Source: Mycoplasma bradburyae (GTDB taxonomy: Bacteria; Bacillota_I; Bacilli_A; Mycoplasmatales; Mycoplasmoidaceae). Taken from it: a DNA stretch of 64,000 nt. The translations under genes were made by a program, and so were the position numbers. This document shows positions 11,256-21,492 of the stretch, piece after piece. Location of the stretch: contig NZ_CP101414.1 in the NCBI RefSeq assembly GCF_024338845.1, positions 682,001-746,000 on the forward strand, read 5' to 3'. Each line of letters begins with the position of its first letter. Position 1 is the first letter of the stretch. Under the pieces are notes generated by a model. That model searched no databases and was not told where the DNA came from. It saw only the letters and a list, made by a program, of their open reading frames with translations.

Positions 11256-13208
11256 TTAATTTATATGTTTATTACTGTGCTTGTTTAATTCCTTTGATTC
11301 ATCTAATTCAAAATTATCTAAATGTTTATGTAGTCATTCTTGGATAGCATACAATCTACCGATTCTGCAATACGGCGTTCCATTTCTTGATAGACCATGA
11401 GAGTTATTTTTAAATAGTAATAATTTCGTATCAACATTATTAGCTAATAAGTTTGTATAAAGACCGTATGCTTGATCAATAGGGCAACGATAGTCATTAA
11501 GTGAATGAATAATTAATGTTGGAGTTTTTACATTTTTTATAAATGTTGAAGGACTTTGTTTTTTAACTAGTTCTTCGTTATATTGACCCTTACATATTTG
11601 GTCATTTGGAAAGTCTAACGCAATGTCAGAATTATAGAACATTGTTTGCCAGTCATATATACTTCTTTGAGTGATTGCGACTTTAAATTTATTTGTATGC
11701 GAAATCATTCAATTAGTCATAAAACCACCATAACTACCACCCATAACAGCTACATTGTTTTTATCAACATTTTTAGAATATTTTTCTTTAAATTCTTCGG
11801 TAAATTTAATTAAATCTTCATAATCAACAGTTCCATATTTCGATCTAATATCACTAAACTTTTCACCGTAACCATCAGATCCTCTAGGATTCATAAAAAT
11901 TACAAATGCATTACAAGATGAAAGCATTCTCATTTCATGTTGGAATGATGTTGAATATGCAGTTTTCGGACCTCCGTGAATTTGTAAAACTACCGGATAT
12001 TTTTTATTTGTATCAAATTTTTCAGGGTAAATCACATAACCTATATGTTTATAAGAATCGTTTTCAAATTCAAATGTCTCAATAGGTCTAAGTTTTTTGT
12101 AACTATTATTTATTTCTTGGTTATGATTAGTTAATCGATTTAATTCATTAGTCTTTGGGTTATAAAAATACAACTCATTAATTTCGTTTCATGTGATGTA
12201 ATTTAATAAAAATTTTTCATCATTAATTTTCAAAAAACTTAAGATATTACCGGATAAATTCGATATTTTTGATATTTCTTTATTACTTATTTTAAATATT
12301 TCTTGTTTATCTTTATATGTCGATATTTTATAAACATCTTTATCGACATGACTAAGTTTTTTAATACCATAAGTATGATCAACATTTACAGAATCTCAAA
12401 AAGAAATATCGTATTTACTTTCAATTCTAGTCAATTCGCCTTTATTATCTAAGTTATACCAATCCCCATTTTGATTCATCCCTATTCTAGAATAATCATT
12501 AATGCTAACAATTAAACGGTTTTTATCGGTTAAATAAAAATCATAAATAGTCTTTTTATCTTCAATTCTAATTAGATATTTTTTTGCATTATTTAATAGA
12601 TTAAACCATTTTAGACCACTGTATCGACTATTTATTTGATCCTTATTGTATTCTTGATAAGAATAATAAAGATTTGAATCATTTAGATAAAAATCTGTTA
12701 CCATTTCATTTTTATCTGATAATTCCACTATCGTTTTATCTTTTAAGTTATATTTAACTAATTTGATTTCTTGGTTATGACAAAAATCACTAGAACCATC
12801 AGAGTAAAATGGAATTCTTCTTATGACTTCATATTTATCATTAACATTAGTTCTAATTAGCATTAGATAAGTATCTTTATCAAGAACTTTAATCTTATTA
12901 ATTTCCGTATTCTCTAATTTCAAGAAATTAATAATCTTGTTTTTCTTGTAATCGTATACAAAAAACTTATCTTTCTTTTGAAGCAATAATTCTTCATCAT
13001 TAAGTTTATTGACTATTGTATAGTTATCAAGAATTTTGCATCTTTTAGGTTTTTTATCGGTTAAATTAATAACTCATACTTTTTTATCGTATTTATCCTT
13101 ACTTAAATTAAATTTATTAATTTGATAAAATATTATACTTAACTTATCCAAATATATTTCATTGTTAATAAATTGGTATTTAGATAGATCATTTATTTTT
13201 ACATTCAT
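11256..13208 (-). CDS. S9 family serine peptidase (acylaminoacyl-peptidase type)
   Basis: A 650-residue protein with a beta-propeller-like N-terminal half (about 1-380) and a C-terminal alpha/beta-hydrolase domain. The catalytic triad can be placed: Ser492 in GGSYGG, Asp572 in HSLNDYRCP and His604 in NNSHGLSR. The order and spacing are those of prolyl-oligopeptidase-family enzymes, and the IHGGP oxyanion motif is present before the Ser. Such enzymes trim peptides in the cytosol, fitting a parasite that imports oligopeptides. No signal peptide is visible. Several TGA Trp codons lie inside. The ATG at 13208 is only 42 bases from the divergent gene at 13251, so the two promoters must overlap or nearly overlap. 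Confidence 0.9.
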
Positions 13209-13250
13209 GTTGCTGATGAAATAATTTATTAGTTTAATTACTTAATAATT

Positions 13251-14117
13251 ATGTTGAATTTTTTTAATAAGACAATAAAAAGAATTATTTATAGCATTGG
13301 TTTAATTTTTATTCTAGTACTTGGAGGAGTGGGTACTGCAGGATATATATTTAAGGAACAGATATCACAATTTTACGAAGGATTTCAAGATCGTAATAAT
13401 GGTTTATTAAGTCAAGCAAAGGATGTTTTAAATAGAGTAAATGAAATTGTTACCAATCAGGATATTTTAACTATTCCTATGAAAATTAACAATACTGTTG
13501 ATACAGTTGGCGGTGGTTTAAATAACTTTAAAGGAATAATTGATGAGACTAAACATAATATAGCTAATGTCGATACATCTATCGATGAAATCAGAAATAA
13601 ACTTAAGAAATACGAAAATGTTTTTACATTAACTAATAGTAGATCTGATTATGACGAAACTATGATGAAATTGAATGAATTTCAAAGAATAGCGAGAAAT
13701 TTATCTGATACAGTAATTCCTGAATCAAATAAAATATTAAGCAATGTAGAATCAGGTTTTGATGAAGCTAAACGATTGGCTAAAGTTATCGATATTTCTG
13801 AATTAGCAGAAGAAGTATCTAAAACCATTACTCCAATAACTAACATCGTTGATAAATTAGTAATTCTGAATAAAGAGGCTACCGCCGAAAAATTTACGCA
13901 TTATTTAAATCTTGTTTCTCTTAGTTTAATGGGTGTTAGCGGCGGCTTATTAGCTCTAAGTATCTTAAGTTTAATACTAAGATCTATGTTCTATAAATCT
14001 ATTAAAGGTTATGTAGTTAAACGATCTAGAGCTGTAGATCAACTATCTGACTTCTTTTCAGAAGCTTGCAGAATATACCCTGAACTTAAATCTGAATTAG
14101 GTATAGATGAAGAATAG
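13251..14117 (+). CDS. Membrane protein with central coiled coil, function unknown
   Basis: A 288-residue protein that I do not recognise. A hydrophobic segment at about residues 10-32 (IIYSIGLIFILVLGGVG) is followed by about 180 polar residues, largely helical and rich in Asn, Asp, Glu and Lys with heptad-like spacing. A second hydrophobic segment lies at about 220-245, and a short basic-then-acidic tail ends the protein. The topology, two membrane spans around an extended helical loop, resembles sensory or scaffolding membrane proteins, but no HAMP or signalling domain can be seen. It is 29 bases ahead of a lipoprotein gene on the same strand, so the two likely form an operon. No Shine-Dalgarno precedes the ATG. 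Confidence 0.75.
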   Translation: MLNFFNKTIKRIIYSIGLIFILVLGGVGTAGYIFKEQISQFYEGFQDRNNGLLSQAKDVLNRVNEIVTNQDILTIPMKINNTVDTVGGGLNNFKGIIDETKHNIANVDTSIDEIRNKLKKYENVFTLTNSRSDYDETMMKLNEFQRIARNLSDTVIPESNKILSNVESGFDEAKRLAKVIDISELAEEVSKTITPITNIVDKLVILNKEATAEKFTHYLNLVSLSLMGVSGGLLALSILSLILRSMFYKSIKGYVVKRSRAVDQLSDFFSEACRIYPELKSELGIDEE

Positions 14118-14146
14118 AATAACTATCAACAACTCAAAAACAAAAT

Positions 14147-14836
14147 ATGAATTTAAAAAAAATAAAAATCGCATCATCTATATTGTTGTTAATGACTCCA
14201 CTAATTTTAGGTTCTTGCAATAAACCAAGTAATTCATCTGTTATTGGTAAAAAGAAAGATAATAAGAATCCTAGCGATTCTTCTGAGTCTAAATCAGAAA
14301 CGAAAAAGGAAACATATAAATTCGAAGCGACAGGTTCATACGGAAAGATTAATCTCAAAAAATTAGAATTAACTCTGCAAAGCAAATTTACTGATGTAAA
14401 TAATATAAAAAATGCTTTACCCCCTCGATCTGGTCAAATTGTACCATCACCTTTTAATTACCTAGAAGCTTTTAAAGGTAACAAAAATAAATTAACTAAT
14501 AGTGCATTTTTTGATGATGGTGGTTTTGTTGTTATTCAGCTAACAGAAAATGATCTAAAAAATTTTATAAACAATGTAAAAATAAATGATAAAGACTTAT
14601 TTCTTTTTAAAGATTCTTTAGGTCTTAATAAAGATGTTTATAACTATAGAGTAGGTCTTAGTGAAAACGATACCAATGATTTAAGATGAGGTATAAGAGG
14701 CGTTGAAGTAGATGAAGTTAATAAAAATGTCGCGTTCTATTTAAATATCAGTTATGGTTTTAACTTTATAAGCGGAACACCTCACACAATATGAACACAA
14801 AATATTGGTGTATTCACTCTTAAAAACGCTTTTTAA
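14147..14836 (+). CDS. Putative lipoprotein, function unknown
   Basis: A 229-residue product with a clear lipoprotein signal (a basic start, LLLMTPLILGSC lipobox, Cys24) and then a Ser/Lys/Asp/Glu-rich spacer of about 35 residues. The remainder is a small globular domain with a regular mix of hydrophobic and polar residues (SYGKINLKKLELTLQ...). Two TGA Trp codons near the end mean a standard-code reading would cut it at residue 180. It resembles no family I can name. It lies just downstream of the coiled-coil membrane protein, and its transcript ends at the hairpin at 14851-14880, shared with the convergent rarA. Confidence 0.75.
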
Positions 14837-14850
14837 TTAGAATATGATTA

Positions 14851-14880
14851 AAAATAGCCTTTATAGGCTATTTTTCTTTT
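14851..14880. terminator. Shared bidirectional terminator overlapping the rarA stop
   Basis: AAATAGCCT and its complement form a nine-bp stem with a 4-nt loop, followed by TTTTTCTTTT on the plus strand; it also has T-rich flank on the minus strand. The TAG stop of rarA (14868-14870) is inside the 3' arm, so the hairpin serves the plus-strand lipoprotein directly. Confidence 0.75.
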
Positions 14881-16112
14881 CTTCATTTTAATCAATAATC
14901 ATTCATTAGTTTTTCGTTGTAATTATGATCTTGTTGATCATAGTATTTTTTGTTTCGAACTTCTCTAGGTAAATAATCCTGATCTACTCAGTGATTTTTA
15001 TAATTGTGAGGGTTTTTGTATTTTTGAAAATTATATAAAGGGTTAGAAGTATCAAATGCATTCTTTTTAATATGCCAAGGAACGTCATGAGCTTCACCAC
15101 CAAATACATCTATTAACGCATTAGATATTGATTCGTAAGCACTACTAGATTTTTCTGATAGAGCCATTTCAATAACGATACTACTTAGTATTTGATTAGC
15201 CTCTGGAAAACCTACTTCTTTAGCCGCTTGAGTTGCTATATAAACTCTAGAGCATAATTCTGGATTAGCTAGTCCAATATCTTCGTAAGCACATGCAATT
15301 AATCTTCTTGATATTGTTGTTAAATCTTTAGTTGCTATTAATTGCGCAAGATAATAGACAGCGGCATCAGGATCAGATCCTCTTATTGATTTTTGTAAAG
15401 CAGATTTTAAATCATGAAATTTATCTCCATAAGAAGATAATGAAAGATTATTATCAATCACATTTTTTAAAATATCATCGGTAATTTCGATATTTTTATA
15501 ATATGTATTCAATAATTCTATGATGTTAATCCCTTTTCTTAAATCACCACTTACAATATGCGATATCTTATAAAGAATATCATCGTTTATATTGGTTATA
15601 TTTTTATTTTTAATAATCTTTTTATAACCTTCAAAAAGTTCTGTGCTAGTCGGATTAGTTAATCTAATTGTATGAACTCTGGAACGAATAGCCGGATTGA
15701 TACTGAAATATGGATTTTCGGTTGTTATACCGAATAAATTAAACAACTTAGCATCCAATCCTTTAATTAATATATCTTGTTTATCTCTATGTAATCGATG
15801 AATCTCATCGATAATGATGACACATTTATCAAATTGTCTAGATTTATCGATGAATTCTTTCAATTCTGTTAAGCTATCACTAGCAGAATTGAATTTATAA
15901 CTTGGTAAATTCATCTCTTCTATTAATAGATTACAAAGTGTAGTTTTACCTATTCCTGGTTCACCAGTTACTAATAAAGAGTATGGTTTCTTAAGTTCAA
16001 CCATTCTCTTTAATAATCCGTATTCATGAAATAAATGTTTTTGCCCTATTAAATCATCTATTGATTTAGGAGAATAAAACGGTTCTTTATTTTTGTTTGA
16101 TACAAAAAGCAT
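14868..16112 (-). CDS. rarA: Replication-associated recombination ATPase RarA (MgsA)
   Basis: A 414-residue AAA+ ATPase related to clamp-loader subunits, acting at stalled replication forks. Visible motifs are Walker A GEPGIGKTT (residues 50-58), Walker B CVIIIDEIHR (about 95-104), the sensor stretch GITTENPYFSINPAIRSR, and the C-terminal family region IRGSDPDAAVYYLA followed by RRLIACAYEDIGLANP, which is diagnostic for RarA. Length matches the family (about 420). The final 40 residues follow a TGA Trp codon and would be lost in standard-code annotation. The start overlaps the rsmI 3' end by 26 bases, implying translational coupling. Confidence 0.95.
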
Positions 16113-16911
16113 ATAAATTAGAACTCTTTAAATTATATTTATCAGCTAAATATTTACAAGCATCTTTAGGGCGCATATTATATTTAATTAAAAGGTTTAA
16201 TTCTTCAATAATTGATTCATTTATTTCGCAATGATTTTTATTAATAGATGGTTTGTTGATTAATAAAACAAATTCACCTTTATATTCAATTTTACCGATA
16301 ATTTCGCTAATTTTTCCGAAATAGAATGTCTCAAATTTTTTAGTTAATTCTCTAGCTACACAAACTTCTAAATCAGGAAAGCTTTCTTCTATTATTTCTA
16401 ATGTACTTTTGATTCGATGAACTGCTTCATAATAAATTAAAGTAGATTGATATTTTAACCTTTCATTAAGTTCGTTAATAATTTCCTGTTTTTTATAACC
16501 GAAAAATCCGCCATAATAAAATCTTGAACTATCAAACCCGCTAGCAGCTAATGCGCATAAAGCGGCATTAGATCCATTAATACATATGATATCGTTATAA
16601 TTATTATTTCTTAGATAATTAACTAATTTTTGACCAGGGTCGTTAATGCAAGGAAAACCAGCGTCGCTTACAATACCTACATCATTATTTTTTAGATATT
16701 CACTAACTTCATCAAATCTAGATGTCTCATTAAACTTGTGATAGCTGATTATTTTTTTATCAGCGAAATTAATATTTAACAGATTAAGTATTTTTTTTAA
16801 ATTATCCGTGTGCTCAGAAAAAATAATTTGCAAATCATTTAAAACCGATATTGCTCTATTATTAATTTCATTAAGATTCCCTATCGGTAATCCGATTAAA
16901 TACAATGCCAT
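16087..16911 (-). CDS. rsmI: 16S rRNA 2'-O-methyltransferase RsmI
   Basis: A 274-residue tetrapyrrole-methylase-fold enzyme that uses S-adenosylmethionine to methylate the 2'-OH of C1402 in 16S rRNA. It begins with YLIGLPIGNLNEI, the family start (the usual form is xxTPIGNLxD). It carries GIVSDAGFPCINDPG, the SAM-binding and substrate loop, then CINGSNAALCALAASGF and the YYEAVHRI motif. Length is normal for RsmI. The start is the ATG at 16911, 65 bases from the divergent membrane-protein gene. The 3' end overlaps rarA, so the two are an operon; rRNA modification and fork repair have no evident functional link. Confidence 0.95.
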   Translation of the reverse strand: MALYLIGLPIGNLNEINNRAISVLNDLQIIFSEHTDNLKKILNLLNINFADKKIISYHKFNETSRFDEVSEYLKNNDVGIVSDAGFPCINDPGQKLVNYLRNNNYNDIICINGSNAALCALAASGFDSSRFYYGGFFGYKKQEIINELNERLKYQSTLIYYEAVHRIKSTLEIIEESFPDLEVCVARELTKKFETFYFGKISEIIGKIEYKGEFVLLINKPSINKNHCEINESIIEELNLLIKYNMRPKDACKYLADKYNLKSSNLYAFCIKQK

Positions 16912-16976
16912 ATCTTAATTTTAATTATTTAAAATTAAATTGATAAAATCAATATGTTGCTTAAAACAAAGCATTA

Positions 16977-18296
16977 ATGAAAAAATATATTGACAATAAT
17001 TCGCTATCTAATTACAAATTCAATATTAACGGCTTAAGAGCAATAATATTTATTGGAGTTGTTAGCTCCTTAGCTTCAATTGGATTTTTAGTGATTGGCG
17101 GCCAACTATCAGTTGGTTTTAAAATTTTTTTGAACCTAATATGATTTCCTTTTATAGGATTAGGATATTGCGTATCAGCTATCGCGTTAGGATTTAATAT
17201 ATATACAGATAAGCATTTAACTTTTAAGCAATATATTTATAAAAATAAACTTTTTTATTTTTATTTTTATATTGCTGCTTTTATAATTATTTTGATATTT
17301 GTAATAACTTTAGTAATTTTACAAAATAAGAATGATAAGTTATTAGAACTAGGAATAACTGCTCTTAAAGAAATTGAAAAAGATCAAGTTATAGGATGGG
17401 GTACTGATCCTTATAAATGATATGGTTACATTTTCTTGTATACATTATTTCCGACTCAAAACTATAACATTATCGGAACCTCTTTTATTGTATCTTTATT
17501 TTGATTTAATTTATTCGGTTTTTTAATCATTAATTTTTTGAATAAGAGTGGTTTTGCTGCTAATACATTATTGATTGTAACCCTTATCTCTTACTGTTTT
17601 TTTACGCACATTTCTAGCCTGATAGCCAATGAATTTCCAACTATAGGAATGGATAATCCTTGGTTATCTAAAATACATAGATATAGTTCATTTATTAATA
17701 CGATCTCTTTATTTTATTTTGGATTGTATATGAGGAAATATATGAGAATTTGAAAGTTTAAATTCTCGGTTTTGATGTTATCTATTTTAACTGCTATTGC
17801 TATAGTTGCTCAAACTATTTTAGATTTTAAAACCAATCGAATAAATAAATACAATTTCGCTTTAGCTAGCGGATATGCTTCGCCTTTAATATTTTTATTG
17901 TCATGATTATGAATTAATAGCTGTGTAGGATTTAATCTAGAAAGTAAAACAACTAAAAATAAATTTATTAATTCATTTAATAAATTTAGCAAACATATTG
18001 GTTTTTGTTACCCTTTATGATTTCAGTTAGCTGGATGAACTTCAAGGTTTATATATGGTTATTTAATATTACATATAATTTTTGGTATCGATGTTGAACC
18101 TGCTTGATATCCATTAACATTATTAAGATTCGCAACGAATCAGGACACGAATAATATATTGTTTAGTTTTTTAATTATCTTTAATGTAATAGTTATTCCA
18201 TTTATGTATTATTTACCAGCTAAATATTTATTAAAAGCATTAAATAAAATTGATACATATATTCAAAATAAAAGAAAGAATAAAATAAGTTTATAA
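16977..18296 (+). CDS. Polytopic membrane protein, acyltransferase-3-like
   Basis: A 439-residue, strongly hydrophobic protein with about ten predicted membrane spans and many TGA Trp codons. The N-terminus (KFNINGLRAIIFIGVV) and the KQYIYKNKLFYFYFY stretch after the second or third span are reminiscent of the acyltransferase-3 family (xxGLRxxA... and a basic RRxxRIxPxY-like loop), which moves acyl groups onto sugars or lipids. The resemblance is weak: the usual conserved His near the first span is not evident. It may be an unrelated integral membrane protein. It is a single-gene unit, divergent from rsmI, ending at a hairpin shared with the OsmC gene. Confidence 0.65.
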
Positions 18297-18300
18297 GTAT

Positions 18301-18368
18301 AAAAAAATTACCCTATTTACCAAGGAATCTAAAAATTAGAATCATTGTGTTAATAAGGTAATTTTTTT
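18301..18368. terminator. Bidirectional terminator between convergent genes
   Basis: A twelve-bp stem, AAAAAAATTACC with GGTAATTTTTTT, encloses about 44 nt containing a smaller TCTAA/TTAGA hairpin. T-runs lie on both strands. The OsmC stop codon (18367-18369) begins inside the right arm. Confidence 0.65.
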
Positions 18369-18780
18369 ATTTAATGGTAATAGTATCTTCGAAAACAATT
18401 CTACCAGATAAAGTATTAAATACAGGACATGTTTTATGTGCATATTTAATAATTTCTTTGAATTCTTCTAGAGTTTTATTTGATTTAACAATTCAGTGAA
18501 TTGATAACTTTCTAAGACCGTAGTATTCATCAGCCGGTTCAGGATCTCTTCAAGCTTTAACTTCCATTTCTAATTCTTGAAGTTCTAAACCAAATAATTT
18601 AGGACCGTAATAATTGATTACACTAATTTCACATCCACATAAACCGTTAAGAAGCGCTTCTAATGGAGTCATCCCTTTGGTTGTTGTAGCATCCATTAAG
18701 ATTTCGTGTTTAGAAGTCATTCCTGTAACTGTTTTATCTGAGTTTAATTTTGCTTTTATTTCGTAATTTTTTGTTGCCAT
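18367..18780 (-). CDS. OsmC/Ohr family peroxide-resistance protein
   Basis: A 137-residue OsmC-family protein. These small cytosolic dimers reduce organic hydroperoxides using two cysteines. Both are visible: one in GLCGCEISV (about residue 52) and one in HKTCPVF near the C-terminus; the GMTPLEALLNGLCGC region is typical. The ATG at 18780 was chosen over an in-frame TTG nine bases upstream. A TGA Trp codon lies at about residue 77. The gene is monocistronic and convergent with the acyltransferase-like gene. Without catalase, mycoplasmas rely on such thiol peroxidases, which fits its presence. Whether it is OsmC or Ohr is not resolved. Confidence 0.9.
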
Positions 18781-18800
18781 AATAAACAAGTATTACATAA

Positions 18801-18832
18801 TAAAAAAATAACAGTGTTAAGAGACACTGTTA
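18801..18832 (-). terminator. rpmB terminator
   Basis: ATAACAGTGT and its complement ACACTGTTAT form a stem with a 6-nt loop; on the minus strand it is followed by TTTTTTTA. It lies 22 bases after the rpmB stop. Confidence 0.85.
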
Positions 18833-18853
18833 TATAGATTTTATTTTTAAAAA

Positions 18854-19048
18854 CTATGCTAAAAGATCTAGTTTTCTTAATGTTCTGATCGTTCTAGCTG
18901 AAACCTTAACAGATAGCACACCACGATCAGTTTTTACTTTAACTTTTTGCAAGTTTAAGTTTCAACGACGCTTGGTAATGTTTAGGGCGTGAGAACGATT
19001 ATTTCCCGCTAAAGGACCAAGCCCGGTTAGATCATCTCTACGAGCCAT
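18854..19048 (-). CDS. rpmB: 50S ribosomal protein L28
   Basis: A 64-residue basic protein matching L28 of the large ribosomal subunit: [20 protein letters not shown] is the expected start (gxGPxxGNxrSHA), followed by [14 protein letters not shown] and an RTIRTLRK tail. Length is normal. One in-frame TGA encodes the Trp of RRWNLN, so the gene is invisible to standard-code ORF finding. It is monocistronic, divergent from the unknown gene at 19127 and closed by its own terminator. Confidence 0.95.
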
Positions 19049-19126
19049 ATTTTGTTTTAATTATTTACTATACCTGTATATTTTAACATATTAACAATAA
19101 CTTTTAAAATATTTTAAAATCTTGTT

Positions 19127-19765
19127 ATGCTTAAAATATTGTCTATTAATCAAATTGATCATAAGATCATTAATAAGATCAAAGCTTTAATCTTTGATAA
19201 ATTCAATTTAAACAAGAATATTATCCCTTTTTTATTAAAACAAAAAGTTGAGAAACTATTTATTAGTTGAGCTTTAATGAGAGCTACAAAAATTATTATT
19301 GATGAGCAATCAAATAGTTATCTTATTTATTCAGATAACTCTGAAAATATTAATAAGAAATACCAACAAGACTATATCGAAACAATGAACACTTTTGAAA
19401 ATCTAGATAATGACGAAAATAAGGGTTCATTAAAATCGATTATTCAAAGGTTTAAGAACTTGTTATTAAAATACGAAACATTGATTTTAAACGATGAAGT
19501 TCAAAATGATATAAGAGGCTTTGATCAGATATTATTATTACTTGCAAATGATAATAAATTCTTGTCCAATGCAAAAGCATTAATAGACAACAACAAAGAA
19601 CTATTTGGATTTAGCGCATCACACATTAATTATTCAGATTATGAAGATAATGGTATGTACCAAATCATTAAAACTCCTTTTGTTGTAAATAATATACAAA
19701 TAAAAGATTTCAACACAAAGGATGTTGAAATCTTCTTATATTCTTCTAAACAAGCTATTGATTAA
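19127..19765 (+). CDS. Hypothetical protein, 212 aa
   Basis: A soluble, charged protein with no signal peptide or membrane span and no family I recognise. It starts at an ATG (MLKILSINQIDHKIINKI) 78 bases from the divergent rpmB. A TGA Trp occurs at about residue 48. The region of residues 85-150 looks helical. It ends three bases before the end of the convergent lipoprotein gene at 19769. The start of the N-terminal 50 residues is less certain than the rest; an internal ATG at 19277 would give a shorter product. Confidence 0.65.
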
Positions 19766-19768
19766 TTT

Positions 19769-20791
19769 TTAGCTAATACTTGATAATTCTCTTTCTAATG
19801 TTTCTCTAGAACTATCTGAATCTTCGTTGTTTTTATTCAAACTTTCAGTTCCATCCGGATTAGATAAATCAATCATATCCAAATCATTAGGATCTTTAGG
19901 TTGAGATTTATCTTCTTTGATAGTTTCATCTGTACCTGAAATACCATTCCCTAAATCTATACTTTTAAGTTCGTATTTCAATAAAACGCCATCTAAACGT
20001 GATAATCTATCAAATTTAGAAAACCCTTCTTTTTCATAAGTGCAGTCACCAGAATGGGCTAGAATTGCGTGTTTGATTCATTCAAATTCTTTAAAGTTAG
20101 GTTTTCTATCCTTGTTAGCAAAACGATAAACATTTCAATTAATATCAGGTCTGCCATCAGCTCCTGTGCCGTTACTTGGAGAAAAATCATAACTTAAAAG
20201 CATGAAATGCTGATCGTCTAATAAGAAATAGTAAGTTAAGAATGAATCAGTAACTTCAAGAGGAATTCTTGCATCTTCTATGTATTTTTCGTTAGCAAAA
20301 TTAAGATCGTTTTTAAGATCACTTTCACTGTCTACAAATTCTTTTTTTCTTTCATAGAAATCATCTGATAATTTTACACCTTTACAGCGACTAGCTTTAT
20401 CAAATATTTCTGTATCTACTTTGGTATAACCTCAAGTTAATGTTTTTAAATTAGATAAGAAATAATATCATTTTTCCCGCATTTTAGACAAAATTATTTC
20501 TCGATTAGCATGGAAAAATTTTAAGTTATTTTTAAATTCTTCTAATCATTCCTTAGAGGGTTCTTGTCGTTTTTTTCAGTCACTGATAAAAATGTCGTCC
20601 TTATCAGTAAAAATCTTTGGTAAGAATAAATCAATTGGATTGCTTTCACTTTTTAAGTTAGGCATGCCATTCAATAATAAATCTTTTCGTTCTTTCGGAA
20701 TAGAAAGATTACCGCAGCTAGATAAAAACACACTAACTAACGAAAAACCTGCTAATACATTACTTATTCTCTTAATTGTTTTGTTTTTCAT
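19769..20791 (-). CDS. Aromatic-motif lipoprotein, third in the ABC operon
   Basis: A 340-residue lipoprotein with lipobox VFLSSC (Cys26). Its middle carries REKWYYFLSNLKTLTWGYT, the aromatic cluster shared with the two lipoproteins at the other end of the operon (W/F-x-x-FL-x-N-x-x-K-x-x-F/W-x-G). This corresponds to the mycoplasma group annotated as aromatic motif membrane proteins. The C-terminal 70 residues are acidic and Ser/Asp/Asn-rich. The start overlaps the 3' end of the ABC ATPase by 20 bases, implying translational coupling. The role is unknown; a partner or substrate-receiving subunit of the adjacent ABC system is inferred from context only. Confidence 0.75.
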
Positions 20792-21491
20792 ATTCTTTTA
20801 GCTTGCTTATATAAAATTCTTCTAAGTCTTGTTTGTCAGTTTCACCAGAATAGATCAAATGACCTTTTTCAATTATTGTAACAGAATCAGCGTATTTTGA
20901 CATTTCAGATAAATTATGGGTACTTATAAAGATCGTTTTTTTATTTTTAACTAAATCAGATAATATTTCCAACAATTCTTTTCTAGCTAATGGATCTAAG
21001 TTTGTTGTCGGCTCATCCATGATGATTACTTGTGATTCATCAATCAAACATTGAGCTAACATTATTTTTTTCTTTTGACCACTTGATAAATTGTTTGGAT
21101 TTTTGTTTAATAAATGTTCGATATTTAAATCTTTAGCAACCTTATTTTTGCGTTGTTTAGCTTCTTCTTTTGAGTATCCAGACAATAATGCAAAACCATA
21201 TAAGAACTTATCAACATTAAAATTCGTCGGAAAAATTGATGTTTCTGGAATATAACCAATTAATTTTTTAGCGTAAATAGAGTTATTAAGATGACCATTA
21301 ATTAAGATAGATCCATCAAATTCAACATTAGCATTAATAATCGATTTTATAGTAGTTGTTTTACCAGAACCATTTGAACCGATGAAGCAATGAAATTGAC
21401 CTGGCTGAACTTGGAATGATATATTATTAACCGCTAAAAAATCACCTTTATATTTTTTAGTAAAGTTCTTTACTTCAATAATTGGATTCAT
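20772..21491 (-). CDS. ABC transporter ATP-binding protein
   Basis: A 239-residue cytoplasmic ATPase subunit. Motifs in order are Walker A GSNGSGKTT (residues 38-46), Q-loop region LIGYIPETS, signature LSSGQKKKI, Walker B VIIMDEPT with the catalytic Glu, and the H-loop STHNLSE. The sequence is closest in feel to DrrA/CcmA-type ATPases that pair with ABC-2 permeases. The ATG at 21491 is preferred because it lies one base after the permease stop, with GAGAG upstream; a further upstream ATG would read into the permease gene. With the next gene it forms a two-component ABC system. Whether it exports a lipid, peptide or lipoprotein cannot be told. Confidence 0.95.
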   Translation of the reverse strand: MNPIIEVKNFTKKYKGDFLAVNNISFQVQPGQFHCFIGSNGSGKTTTIKSIINANVEFDGSILINGHLNNSIYAKKLIGYIPETSIFPTNFNVDKFLYGFALLSGYSKEEAKQRKNKVAKDLNIEHLLNKNPNNLSSGQKKKIMLAQCLIDESQVIIMDEPTTNLDPLARKELLEILSDLVKNKKTIFISTHNLSEMSKYADSVTIIEKGHLIYSGETDKQDLEEFYISKLKEYEKQNN

Positions 21492-21492
21492 A

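Noticed and set aside
11256..13208. Peptidase appearing as several separate open frames with stops
   Set aside because: Not a pseudogene: all frames are in one register and the breaks are TGA, which encodes Trp in this organism. The same holds for many genes here.
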